Source of the DNA: Chloroflexota bacterium
GTDB taxonomy: Bacteria; Chloroflexota; Dehalococcoidia; Lucifugimonadales; Lucifugimonadaceae
DNA length: 32,068 bases
NCBI GenBank assembly: GCA_030831265.1
Contig: JAURLM010000039.1
Location: forward strand, 1-32,068
Direction: 5' to 3'
In this document: piece by piece, positions 1 to 7,302 of the stretch
Layout: every line of letters begins with the position of its first letter
Position numbering within the stretch: the stretch's first letter is position 1
Notes under the pieces: model-generated
The model's database searches: none
The model's input: the letters and a program-made list of their open reading frames with translations, nothing else
Told to the model about the DNA's origin: nothing
Translations under genes and position numbers: made by a program

Positions 1-291
1 AGCGGCCGGGCTGCGGGTTGGTGCTCTTGTAGGGGCAGGTGTTGGAGTGGCGGCAGGTAGTACGGTTGGCGTCGGCGCGGGAATATCGGTAGATGTGTCG
101 CCGGGTTCTGGTGATGGGCTTGGCTGTGCCACAGCGGTAGCCGTGGTGTTCGCAGTAGTGGCTTCCGGCTTGGGCTGACCACCATTGCACGCGGCTACAG
201 TGACCAAAATCAGCAGCATTGCAGCGGCAGATATTAGCCCTGTAACGCGGAAAACTCGTTCCGTAACTGGTATGCTCCCGAACCTGCGCAA
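1..291 (-). CDS. Lipoprotein with Thr/Pro-rich linker, C-terminus cut by window edge
   Basis: The 97 visible residues begin with a basic N-terminus and a hydrophobic stretch (about residues 19-34) ending in a lipobox V-A-A-C with Cys35, so this is a predicted signal-peptidase II lipoprotein anchored outside the membrane. After the Cys comes a low-complexity linker rich in Thr, Pro, Ala and Ser that runs off the window, so the functional domain is not visible. I chose the TTG start at 291 because a clean AGGAG (297-301) lies 5 nt upstream and no ATG or GTG sits in frame nearby. The linker style matches two other lipoproteins here (15314-16612 and 29519-31144), which suggests a shared surface-display architecture. 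The gene is divergent from the aldolase at 456. Function unknown. Confidence 0.7.
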   Translation of the reverse strand, partial: MRRFGSIPVTERVFRVTGLISAAAMLLILVTVAACNGGQPKPEATTANTTATAVAQPSPSPEPGDTSTDIPAPTPTVLPAATPTPAPTRAPTRSPAA

Positions 292-455
292 GCTTGCTCC
301 TGTGCCGGTCAGTTGCCGACGGGCTAATCCGGCGAACTGTATAGGATGTTCAACGTCACCATTATTAGACGTGGTGGACCGGAAACACTCTATTACAGTA
401 CTACGTCAGAGCGGCCGTGCAGGATATTGCCAAACCAGACACACAGGAGTGCGAC

Positions 456-1286
456 GTGAACGCCAGCGAACTGAAGAGCACCCTCGAACGGGGCCAGCCG
501 GTCTTCGGCATGATGATCTCGATGATGGAGAACATGCGGTGGATGAGCGTGCTTGCTGCAACCACCCTTGATTACGTTGTAGTGGACACTGAGCACGGTT
601 CGCGTGACAGGCGCGAGGTCGCCAATCACGTAATCATGGGCAAGGCCGCAGGCAAGACGGTCATTGTGCGTGTCCCTGAACCGAACCCGCTGTGGGTTGC
701 AGAAGCCGTTGACGCCGGTGCTGACGGCGTCCTGGTTCCCTACTGTGAAAACATTGATGACGTGCGCGCATGTGCATGGAAATTGCAGGTTCATCCGCTG
801 AAGGGCGAATACTTTGACCGGGTTGCACAGGGTGGTGACTACCCCAGCCCGAAGTCGAAGGCTTACCTGGAGAAGCGCAACGCCAACCGGCTATTCATCC
901 TGGGCATTGAGTCCGAGCCAGCGGTGGACAACCTTGAAGCACTGGTGACAGCGGGGCCGATCGACGGGGTGTTCGTTGGTCCGAACGACATGACAACATC
1001 TCTCGGTATCCCGGACGAGGTAGACAACCCGATCTACATCGACGTGCTGAAAAAGATCATCAAGGTGAGCGAATCTCACGGCAAGCCGGTGATGATTCAT
1101 CAGCAGACTATGGAGACCAGCAAGAAGGCTATCGAACTGGGAGCGCGCTGGATTTTGCACAGCACGGATGCCGGTTTCATCCGCAATGGCGTAAACGCAG
1201 ATTTCGCTGCATTGCGTGAAGCTGCCTCGAAGAAGTGGGAAGTCTCAACTTCGAAGAGCGGTGGTGACATGGGAGCGGTTCACTAG
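456..1286 (+). CDS. HpcH/HpaI-family class II aldolase
   Basis: Predicted metal-dependent aldolase/citrate-lyase-like TIM barrel that reversibly cleaves 2-keto-3-deoxy or 4-hydroxy-2-oxo acids to pyruvate (or oxaloacetate) plus an aldehyde; the exact substrate cannot be read from sequence. Counting from the GTG at 456 (276 aa, usual family length), the family hallmarks are D-T-E-H-G with His47, Arg72 in VIVRVP, and likely metal ligands Glu152 (GIESE) and Asp178 (GPNDM) followed by SLG. The GTG at 456 has AGGAG 6 nt upstream (445-449); an in-frame GTG at 417 would add 13 residues without such a site. A strong intrinsic terminator follows, so it is probably monocistronic. HpaI, YfaU/RhmA and macrophomate-synthase-like members are the alternatives. 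Confidence 0.88.
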   Translation: MNASELKSTLERGQPVFGMMISMMENMRWMSVLAATTLDYVVVDTEHGSRDRREVANHVIMGKAAGKTVIVRVPEPNPLWVAEAVDAGADGVLVPYCENIDDVRACAWKLQVHPLKGEYFDRVAQGGDYPSPKSKAYLEKRNANRLFILGIESEPAVDNLEALVTAGPIDGVFVGPNDMTTSLGIPDEVDNPIYIDVLKKIIKVSESHGKPVMIHQQTMETSKKAIELGARWILHSTDAGFIRNGVNADFAALREAASKKWEVSTSKSGGDMGAVH

Positions 1287-1314
1287 GTCGGTATTTCGAA
1301 TCTCCTGGTCGTGG

Positions 1315-1351
1315 AACTGTGGCCGGGCATTGCGCCCGGCCATAGTTTTTT
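1315..1351 (+). terminator. Rho-independent terminator of the aldolase gene
   Basis: A near-perfect hairpin: TGGCCGGGC (1320-1328) pairs with GCCCGGCCA (1334-1342). The stem extends outward through AACTG/TAGTT with one G-U pair, giving about 14 bp around a 5-nt loop, and a run of six T (1346-1351) follows at once. It lies 29 nt after the aldolase stop. Confidence 0.92.
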
Positions 1352-1433
1352 GCATTGGGGTTGAATCACATAGCTTTGACGTTTTTTCGAGATGTATGGA
1401 AGCTGCATAGCTGCATATAGGGGAGAAGCAGGT

Positions 1434-1817
1434 ATGGAACGGGAGAATTTCATCAAGGCCGTTTCAGATATGGCGGACCAGGTATGGGATTTCCATGAAC
1501 GCTGGAATTTCTGGCCATTCGAAGGGCCGGAGCGTTCGGCTGCACAGTCAATCACCGAACGACAGCCAATCCTCGATGAGGAGATCCGCGAACTCGCCGA
1601 GGCGGTTGCCGATGACGATTCCGTAGAGGTAGCTGCAGAGGCAGCGGACGTGCTGTTTGTTGCGCTGGGTCATGTACTTAGCCTTCGCAAGGAGGGCATA
1701 TCCGGCGTGGCGGCGGTCACTGCTAAAAACGCTGCCAAGACCGAAAAGACACACCGCATCCGACCAGACACGGGGAAGCTACTGCCGATCCACGGCAAGC
1801 CCCACAAGTGGGAATAG
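1434..1817 (+). CDS. MazG-like nucleotide pyrophosphohydrolase
   Basis: A 127-residue all-alpha NTP pyrophosphohydrolase candidate. The MazG metal-binding signature is present: EExxE as Glu49, Glu50 and Glu53 (DEEIREL), then ExxD as Glu69 and Asp72 (EAADVL) on the next helix. These proteins hydrolyse (d)NTPs or related nucleotides to the monophosphate plus PPi, often as house-cleaning enzymes. The C-terminus has a KNAAKTEKTH stretch and a TGK motif, recalling Lys-rich tails in MazG and HisE relatives. The ATG at 1434 is chosen because a purine-rich GGGGAGAAG lies upstream; an in-frame start at 1392 would add 14 residues with no ribosome site. It sits after the aldolase terminator and so probably has its own promoter. 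Substrate unknown. Confidence 0.8.
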   Translation: MERENFIKAVSDMADQVWDFHERWNFWPFEGPERSAAQSITERQPILDEEIRELAEAVADDDSVEVAAEAADVLFVALGHVLSLRKEGISGVAAVTAKNAAKTEKTHRIRPDTGKLLPIHGKPHKWE

Positions 1818-1895
1818 TCCATGCATGGAGCTCGCTCGCTTTGGCCCGGTAAATGCCGGCTGGCACGCACAAATGTGCCTGAATAGCGTTGATTT

Positions 1896-1939
1896 TCTGT
1901 TGGAAACAGATACGAATATAAGCTAGTATCACCAACTAG
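1896..1939. promoter_or_regulatory. Two dyads upstream of the regulator pair, candidate operators
   Basis: Two inverted repeats lie in the AT-richer leader before the gene at 1973: TCTGTT-GGA-AACAGA (1896-1910, perfect 6-bp arms) and CTAGT-N7-ACTAG (1923-1939, perfect 5-bp arms). Their position 34-77 nt before the start fits operators, possibly for the winged-helix protein encoded downstream. No convincing -35/-10 pair was found, and short dyads can arise by chance. Confidence 0.3.
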
Positions 1940-1972
1940 AGACGATAATCTACTAAACATACAGGTTGGAAT

Positions 1973-2503
1973 GTGCCTACATACCTGAACATCCGAGATG
2001 CCGCTGACTACCTCGGAATCAGCCCGCACACGCTCTACAAGCTGGTAGAGCGTCGGGAAGTTCCTGCAGCGAAGGTCGGCGGATCGTGGCGTCTGAACCC
2101 GGAAGCGCTGGACGCGTTTTTGCAGGGCGGCACGACACGCGGCGCGAAAACCATCGAAATACTTATCGTCGAGCAGGATGACTCTGTTCGGCGTGACCTG
2201 GCTTCCATTGCCATGTCACGCGGCGCTCGGCCGCAGATGGCATCGACATCAGAAGATGCACTGCTACTGCTTTCTGGCGGAGCGAGTGTTGACCTGATCC
2301 TGTGCGGAGTTTCTGCGGACCCCGTAGAGGCTGACGCGTTCTTGCAGCGGGCGAAAGAGCATTGTGCTGATTGTCGTATAGCGCTGATGGTGGAGCCTGA
2401 GCGCGCCGCTGACCTGGGCGGGCTGATGCGGCACGGCCCAATGATTATGTTGAGAAAACCGGTTGAACGACCCGATATTGTCAGCCTGCTGGCGTTGATC
2501 TAG
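1973..2503 (+). CDS. Excisionase-type HTH fused to degenerate receiver domain
   Basis: This 176-residue protein has two parts. Residues 3-51 form an excisionase/MerR-type DNA-binding helix module (HTH_17: NIRDAADYLGIS, then TLYKLVERREVPAAKVGG and WRL). Residues 62-176 look like a CheY-type receiver: a hydrophobic strand ILIVE, acidic residues Asp69-Asp70, and Lys162-Pro163 near the end. The position where the phospho-accepting Asp normally ends strand 3 (DLILCD) reads DLILCG, with Gly112, so phosphorylation at the usual site is unlikely. The start is GTG at 1973, with AGGTTGG upstream. It is followed 9 nt later by a winged-helix gene, so the two probably form one operon and one regulatory unit. 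Nothing suggests a phage: there is no integrase nearby. It could be a constitutive or ligand-sensing regulator; its partner is inferred. Confidence 0.75.
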   Translation: MPTYLNIRDAADYLGISPHTLYKLVERREVPAAKVGGSWRLNPEALDAFLQGGTTRGAKTIEILIVEQDDSVRRDLASIAMSRGARPQMASTSEDALLLLSGGASVDLILCGVSADPVEADAFLQRAKEHCADCRIALMVEPERAADLGGLMRHGPMIMLRKPVERPDIVSLLALI

Positions 2504-2512
2504 GGAGGACGC

Positions 2513-3016
2513 ATGGAGGCATTACAGCCCAACAACAGCAATGACAGGCTGCAGGTCATTCGCAGGGTTCCTACTCCGTTGCCAGCGCGTGGCTGCGAGG
2601 CGATGCTCAGCGTGCTGACGGAGAAGGTGCAACTACTGCTGGATCACGTGAAGGTGCTCGAAGACCGGATACAGCATGTGGAGTCAGGAACCGGGCCTGC
2701 CGATGATATTGCCAGCACGGGGCTGATTGATGCTGGCTCTGTGCAGATAGATCACGCTGCGCGGAGAGTTTATGTTGGCGGAAACGAGATTCCGCTTTCA
2801 CCGACCGAGTACCGGTTGATATACCACCTTGCGGCAAACTCAGGCAAAGTCGTGTTGCATCGTGACCTGCTGCGACGGGCATCGGTTCACGGCGAGGTTA
2901 ACCCGGCCAATCTGAAGGTCTACATTGGCAGGTTGCGCGCGAAGCTGAAGCAGGGCGATGCCGTCCAGTGTGAACTTGAAGCTGTGCGTGGCGTGGGCTA
3001 CCGGCTCACAGCCTGA
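2513..3016 (+). CDS. Winged-helix (OmpR/PhoB-type) DNA-binding protein with N-terminal coiled coil, no receiver
   Basis: A 167-residue predicted transcription factor. Residues about 72-167 are an OmpR/PhoB-type winged helix: a hydrophobic N-terminal sheet (GSVQIDHAARRVYV), LSPTEYRLIYHLA, recognition-helix region NLKVYIGRLRAKL, and the closing hairpin VRGVGYRL typical of response-regulator effector domains. The usual N-terminal receiver is absent. In its place residues about 30-58 (LSVLTEKVQLLLDHVKVLED) have heptad-like hydrophobic spacing and probably form a dimerising coiled coil. The ATG start has GGGAGG 4 nt upstream. The preceding gene encodes a phospho-site-lacking receiver joined to another DNA-binding module, so the pair looks like a split, rearranged response regulator. 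Target genes unknown. Confidence 0.82.
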   Translation: MEALQPNNSNDRLQVIRRVPTPLPARGCEAMLSVLTEKVQLLLDHVKVLEDRIQHVESGTGPADDIASTGLIDAGSVQIDHAARRVYVGGNEIPLSPTEYRLIYHLAANSGKVVLHRDLLRRASVHGEVNPANLKVYIGRLRAKLKQGDAVQCELEAVRGVGYRLTA

Positions 3017-3019
3017 GCA

Positions 3020-3745
3020 TTAGCTGAGCGTGAACGCTCGGAACGCCTCTGCGTAGGCCGCTCCGACTTTTGCGCCTAGGTCAGCTCTTCGCTGACGCAT
3101 CCATTTCCCTGACTCTTCAGGGTTCTTTATCTGGCTGGTGTGCGCGTGCAGCGCACGAATACTTGTATCAACGTCGACTTCTTCCAGCGGGTTGAACCGG
3201 GTTGCATCTTCACCGAACATCGTGACCCACACTTCACGCACCTTGTGCGGCTCAAAACCCTCTTCCAGCAGTTCAGGGAATGTCAGGTGGTCGCGTGCTG
3301 CCGGGTAGACGGCTGACATGGCGGCCTCACCGGCTGCGAAGTGGTCCGGGTGGCCAATGTACCCGGAACCAAGCAGATCCCGGCGCGGGTTGGTCGTGAT
3401 GAGGATGTCCGGCCTATGGCGGCGAATCTCGCGGGAAATGTCTCGTCGCAGGTCCAGCGATGGCTCAAGGTAACCATCCGGGTATCCCAGGAATTCGACC
3501 GTCTTCAGGCCGAGCACCTTGCCTGCATCGATCTGTTCCTGTTTGCGAATTTCAACAAGTTTCTCGCTGCTGATATTGCGGTCGTCCGTGCCCTTCGAGC
3601 CGTCTGTGCACAGGACGTAGACGACTTCCCAGCCGAGCCTGCACCACTTCGCCACTGTTCCTGAGCAACCGAATTCGGCGTCATCAGGATGTGCAACCAC
3701 TACCATCGCCCTGCTGTATGCCGTTTCGTCTTTCTGCTGAGTCAT
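3020..3745 (-). CDS. PIG-L/LmbE family zinc-dependent N-deacetylase
   Basis: A 241-residue PIG-L (LmbE) fold enzyme. The family signature AHPDDAEFG is at residues 18-26 and a second metal motif GHPDH at 131-135; His19, Asp22 and His135 are the expected zinc ligands, with Asp21 as the likely general base. Family members deacetylate N-acetylglucosamine-type groups, as in MshB (mycothiol), BshB (bacillithiol) and GlcNAc-PI deacetylase. No thiol-biosynthesis partner is adjacent, so the substrate is open; a soluble sugar conjugate is plausible. No signal peptide is seen. It ends 3 nt from the stop of the convergent winged-helix gene. The next minus-strand gene upstream is an alpha/beta hydrolase about 140 nt away. 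Confidence 0.88.
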   Translation of the reverse strand: MTQQKDETAYSRAMVVVAHPDDAEFGCSGTVAKWCRLGWEVVYVLCTDGSKGTDDRNISSEKLVEIRKQEQIDAGKVLGLKTVEFLGYPDGYLEPSLDLRRDISREIRRHRPDILITTNPRRDLLGSGYIGHPDHFAAGEAAMSAVYPAARDHLTFPELLEEGFEPHKVREVWVTMFGEDATRFNPLEEVDVDTSIRALHAHTSQIKNPEESGKWMRQRRADLGAKVGAAYAEAFRAFTLS

Positions 3746-3882
3746 GTGCTGGAGAGCCTCACCCGGATACCTGTTGAGATGGCACAGCTATGACGCGCCG
3801 CGTCGTCACCTGGGCCAAGGAAAAAACTGGAAATAGTTGCGGCAGAAACGGATTCTAACAATCGTCAGGTCAGATGGAAGGC

Positions 3883-4659
3883 TCAGGAGGACGGATTGAG
3901 TGCGAGAAATGCCTGCACTTGTTGACGTGCTTCTTCTGACGAGTAGAAAGAGGCAGCATGTCCGATGCCGGGGAGTTCTGCAAAAATGTGACTTGGAAGC
4001 AAGGCGGCGGTGGACTTAGCAAACTCAAGTATGCTGTCCTGCTGACCGCAGTAAAGTAGCACCGGCATCTCGAAACCGGGCAAGCTAGCCTCTGCGCCGG
4101 GCCAGTCCAGCACCGCTTCTGTGGACAGTGCCAGCGAATCCTGGTCATTGTTTCTGCCGTCACCGGCGCGAGCACCAACGGCTCGCTCGACCATACGCCA
4201 TTTGTCGGAACGGAGCACAGCGATACGCCGTTCGAGATTTCTCCTGTCTATCGCCGGTGCCATCCCGTGCATCCCACCCACAATCAACCGTTCTACCCGT
4301 GAGGGTGCGTTGACCGCCAATTCAAAGCCGACTCGACCTCCCATTGAGAAGCCGAAGAAGACGAACCTCTCAATGTTTTCTGCGTCCGCAATCTTGAGCA
4401 CGGTAGCGGCGCGGTTCTCCATGCTGTAGTCGGCGCGATTTGTCGGCCGGTCGGAACGGCCATGTCCCAGTGCGTCCAGCGCGTAAATCGGGCGGTCGCC
4501 AAAAACATCGAGCCAACCCGCTTTCGCCCAGTCTTCCCCCCACTGCGCCATGCCGTGATGAACGATGATTGGTAGAGCGGAAGATTCTCGCGACGCCGAT
4601 GCGTCTATGCGAGAGTAGAACGTGCAGTTTCCATTGTGCTCAACGTATGGCAAGGTCAA
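3883..4659 (-). CDS. Alpha/beta hydrolase
   Basis: A 258-residue cytoplasmic alpha/beta-hydrolase. The oxyanion-hole region is HHG (34-36), the nucleophile elbow G-F-S-M-G-G carries Ser105, and the likely acid and base are Asp208 (CGQQDS) and His234 (GIGHA). DALGHGRSD after strand 4 is typical of the epoxide hydrolase/haloperoxidase-like branch, but nucleophilic Ser points to an esterase, lactonase or C-C hydrolase rather than an epoxide hydrolase. The compact cap at roughly 125-190 is charged. It is separated from the PIG-L gene by about 137 nt in which no gene or clear terminator was seen. Substrate not predictable. Confidence 0.82.
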   Translation of the reverse strand: MTLPYVEHNGNCTFYSRIDASASRESSALPIIVHHGMAQWGEDWAKAGWLDVFGDRPIYALDALGHGRSDRPTNRADYSMENRAATVLKIADAENIERFVFFGFSMGGRVGFELAVNAPSRVERLIVGGMHGMAPAIDRRNLERRIAVLRSDKWRMVERAVGARAGDGRNNDQDSLALSTEAVLDWPGAEASLPGFEMPVLLYCGQQDSILEFAKSTAALLPSHIFAELPGIGHAASFYSSEEARQQVQAFLALNPSS

Positions 4660-4794
4660 TCTTTCACCTGTGGACGGTCAGCCGTAAACGAACCAGTATT
4701 CCTGATTCGAGTGTCGGACCGGGCGCGCCCACGCCACAGTGTTTAAACTTCACAGGCGATATTACCGTTTGCTGCGGGCGGTGTTCGTCTTTTC

Positions 4795-4809
4795 TGTTCA
4801 GTCAGAACA
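4795..4809. promoter_or_regulatory. Dyad TGTTC-N5-GAACA upstream of purE
   Basis: A perfect 5-bp inverted repeat with a 5-nt centre, 44 nt before the purE start and next to a TATTAG hexamer (4812-4817) that could serve as a -10. It is a candidate operator for the purEK unit. I do not recognise it as a known PurR-type box. Confidence 0.2.
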
Positions 4810-4852
4810 AGTATTAGATTTCAGCCCGGGCAAGAAATTCCAGGAGCGACAG

Positions 4853-5344
4853 ATGGCGAACCCGATAGTTTCCATCATCATGGGCAGCAGGTCTGACCTC
4901 GAAACGATGCAGCGCGGTGCTGATGTGCTGAAGGAACTGGGAGTTCCTTACGAGATCAGGATCATCTCCGCACACCGTACGCCAGACGACATGTTCAGGT
5001 TTGCCGAACAGGCGGCAGGGCGTGGCATCGAGGTGATTATCGCCGGAGCCGGTGGCGCCGCTCATCTGCCGGGTATGGTCGCGGCAAAGACGGTGCTTCC
5101 CGTGATCGGCGTGCCGGTCAATGCCACACCGCTAAACGGAATGGACGCACTGCTATCTATCGTCCAGATGCCCCGCGGGGTTCCGGTTGCGACTGTTGCC
5201 ATAGGAATTCCCGGGGCGACAAATGCTGGTTTGCTGGCGGCACAGATTGTCGGCATCAAGCGGCCGGAGATTCAACAGCGACTTACCGAACGTCGGGAAA
5301 AAGCGGCCGCAGAAGTGCGCGCCAGCAGCGAGGTAGAGGGCTGA
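4853..5344 (+). CDS. purE: N5-carboxyaminoimidazole ribonucleotide mutase
   Basis: PurE rearranges N5-CAIR to CAIR in de novo purine synthesis. The 163 residues match the usual class I length. The substrate phosphate loop GSRSD (11-15) and the catalytic SAHRTP (His41) are intact, and GAGGAAHLPG with the later GVPV and PRGVPVATV segments are classical. The ATG at 4853 has AGGAG 6 nt upstream; the frame stays open upstream to 4739 but that part does not resemble PurE. purK starts after a single base beyond the stop, giving a tightly coupled operon. The presence of PurK supports the two-step, class I pathway rather than direct AIR carboxylation. Confidence 0.96.
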   Translation: MANPIVSIIMGSRSDLETMQRGADVLKELGVPYEIRIISAHRTPDDMFRFAEQAAGRGIEVIIAGAGGAAHLPGMVAAKTVLPVIGVPVNATPLNGMDALLSIVQMPRGVPVATVAIGIPGATNAGLLAAQIVGIKRPEIQQRLTERREKAAAEVRASSEVEG

Positions 5345-5345
5345 A

Positions 5346-6518
5346 GTGGCAGCAGATCCTTTTCGCGGTGATGAGCCGCTGGAACCCGGTTCAGTGATCG
5401 GGATAATCGGTGGTGGTCAACTTGGCCGTATGACGGCCATTGCAGCGCGCCAGATGGGATACCGCATCGCTGTGCTGGACCCGGCAGAAGACTCACCGGC
5501 AGCGCAGGTCGCGGACCGCGTCGTGGTCGCTCCGTACGCTGATCGTGATGCGGCGCGTGAACTTGCACGCATGTCAGACGTGCTCACCTATGAATTTGAG
5601 AATGCGGACGCTGATGCCGCAGAAGCAGCGGGTGAACTGACTCCGTTGATGCCGTCAGGCAGTGTCTTACGAACTACGCAGAACCGCGTGATGGAAAAAG
5701 GCGCGCTCCGGCGCAACGGGTTGCCGACGGCGGACTATCGTGCTGTCACCTCTGAGTCGGACTACATGGCCGGGCTGAAGGAGATCAGCGGGCCGTGGGT
5801 GCTCAAGACCGCCACGTCCGGCTATGACGGCAAGGGCCAGGTGGTCATCAAGACCGCTGACGGTGGTGAGGCTTACCGGCAGCTTGAGGGTCGTAGCCCG
5901 GCATTGATCCTTGAGAGGTTCGTGCCGTTCAAGCTGGAGATGTCGGTTGTTTGTGCGCGTGACGGCTCCGGCAATGTTCGAACGTTCCCTGCTTCGGAAA
6001 ATATCCACTCCAACAGCATCCTGGACACGTCAATAGTCCCGGCGCGGGTTGCTCCGCACATCACTGAGCGAGCTAGTGACCTTGCGATAGCTGTGGCGGA
6101 GTCGCTGGATGTGGTCGGGCTGATCGCAATTGAAATGTTCCTCACGCAGGATGATGAACTCCTGGTGAATGAACTGGCGCCGCGGCCTCACAACTCAGGT
6201 CACTACACAATCGAAGCGTGTCACACGTCGCAGTACGAGCAGCTGGTGCGCGTGTTGTGCGGATTGCCGCTCGGCTCGGTCGAGATGCAACAGCCATCTG
6301 TGATGGTGAACTTGCTGGGCGAGGTGTGGGTTGACACTGCGAACAAGCCTGACTGGTCTGGCGCGTTGAGCGTGCCGGGGGCGAGCCTGCACCTGTACGG
6401 GAAATCCGAGGCGCGGGTTGGCCGCAAGATGGGACACATCACTGTTATGGCTGACACTGTGGAGGAAGCACTTGCCCGTGCCACGGAATCACGTAACAGG
6501 GCGTGGCGCAGAGCGTAG
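5346..6518 (+). CDS. purK: N5-carboxyaminoimidazole ribonucleotide synthase
   Basis: ATP-grasp enzyme that makes N5-CAIR from AIR, ATP and bicarbonate, feeding PurE just upstream. The 390-residue protein has the PurK N-terminal pre-ATP-grasp motif GIIGGGQLGRM (about 19-29), an ATP-grasp core at about 110-300 with WVLKTATSGYDGKGQ, a metal-site region ending in VNELAPRPHNSGHYTIE, and the expected C-terminal sandwich (GKSEARVGRKMGHITV). The start is a GTG one base after the purE stop, with AGAGG inside the end of purE. It ends one base short of the convergent ABC ATPase gene, leaving no room for a dedicated terminator. Confidence 0.96.
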   Translation: MAADPFRGDEPLEPGSVIGIIGGGQLGRMTAIAARQMGYRIAVLDPAEDSPAAQVADRVVVAPYADRDAARELARMSDVLTYEFENADADAAEAAGELTPLMPSGSVLRTTQNRVMEKGALRRNGLPTADYRAVTSESDYMAGLKEISGPWVLKTATSGYDGKGQVVIKTADGGEAYRQLEGRSPALILERFVPFKLEMSVVCARDGSGNVRTFPASENIHSNSILDTSIVPARVAPHITERASDLAIAVAESLDVVGLIAIEMFLTQDDELLVNELAPRPHNSGHYTIEACHTSQYEQLVRVLCGLPLGSVEMQQPSVMVNLLGEVWVDTANKPDWSGALSVPGASLHLYGKSEARVGRKMGHITVMADTVEEALARATESRNRAWRRA

Positions 6519-6519
6519 C

Positions 6520-7302
6520 TCAGTGGCCAGTTGGCTTCTTGAAAAGGGCATCGTGCTCATGGCCGCCAGCTGCACGTGGCGCCAGCACTCCGTCTGAAAT
6601 CTCGTAGATGTGGTCGGCCATATCCAGCAGCGTACGGTCGTGCGTTGTTGCGACGATTGTCATGCCGCGATCGTGTGACATTTCCTGGAACAACCCGAAG
6701 ATGTGTCCGGCGTTCGACGAGTCCAGTTCACCTGTTGGCTCGTCGGCAAGGATGATGTCAGGCTTGATACCGACAGCCCGTGCGATAGAGATGCGTTGCT
6801 GTTCACCGCCTGACAGCTCAAATGGCCGGTGCTTGGCCCGGCGGGTCAGGCCAACCATCTCCAGTGCTTCCTCCGTGCGCTGAGAACGCTCACGGGCACT
6901 CAGTCCTGCGATGCGAAGTGGTAGCTCCACGTTTTCGTAGGCGGAGAGCAGTGGCAGCAGGGCGAACGACTGGAAGACGACTCCGATGCGTTTGCGTCGC
7001 ATCTGGATGACCTCTTTTTCGCTCAGGGTAGCCATGTCCTTGCCTTCGAAAAGGATCTGGCCCTCTGTCGGGTGGTCAAGTCCTGCGAGCATGTTAAGCA
7101 GGGTGGTTTTGCCTGAGCCTGAACGGCCGACGAGCGTCACGAAGCTCTGTCGATGAATGTTCATCGAGACGTTCTTTACGGCGTACACATCCTCATTACC
7201 GAGTTTGAACGCTCTGCTTGCACTCTTGACTTCGATCAACGGCGCTGTGGTGCTGCGTGCTTCGGTAACGGCTGTTGCCGACGGGTTACTCACCTGACTC
7301 AA
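6520..7302 (-). CDS. ABC transporter ATP-binding protein (MacB/LolD type)
   Basis: A 260-residue nucleotide-binding subunit that would power the permeases encoded upstream. Visible motifs: Walker A GRSGSGKTT (59-67), Q-loop VFQSFALLP, signature LSGGEQQR, Walker B IILADEPTGELD, and switch histidine in TTHD. This is the LolD/MacB/FtsE group, which often drives mechanotransmission rather than simple transport. The TTG start at 7302 overlaps the end of the preceding ATPase by 17 nt, with GGGAAGG about 8 nt upstream; a GTG at 7293 is an alternative. It is the last gene of a four-gene operon. An N-terminal extension of about 20 polar residues precedes the ABC fold. Confidence 0.93.
   Translation of the reverse strand: MSQVSNPSATAVTEARSTTAPLIEVKSASRAFKLGNEDVYAVKNVSMNIHRQSFVTLVGRSGSGKTTLLNMLAGLDHPTEGQILFEGKDMATLSEKEVIQMRRKRIGVVFQSFALLPLLSAYENVELPLRIAGLSARERSQRTEEALEMVGLTRRAKHRPFELSGGEQQRISIARAVGIKPDIILADEPTGELDSSNAGHIFGLFQEMSHDRGMTIVATTHDRTLLDMADHIYEISDGVLAPRAAGGHEHDALFKKPTGH

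Noticed and set aside
1973..2503. Excisionase-type helix as a sign of a phage or integrative element
   Set aside because: No integrase, attachment repeats, tRNA or phage genes are nearby; this helix type is widespread in ordinary regulators.
4739..4852. Upstream extension of the purE frame
   Set aside because: The added residues do not resemble PurE, and the ATG at 4853 has a well-spaced AGGAG.
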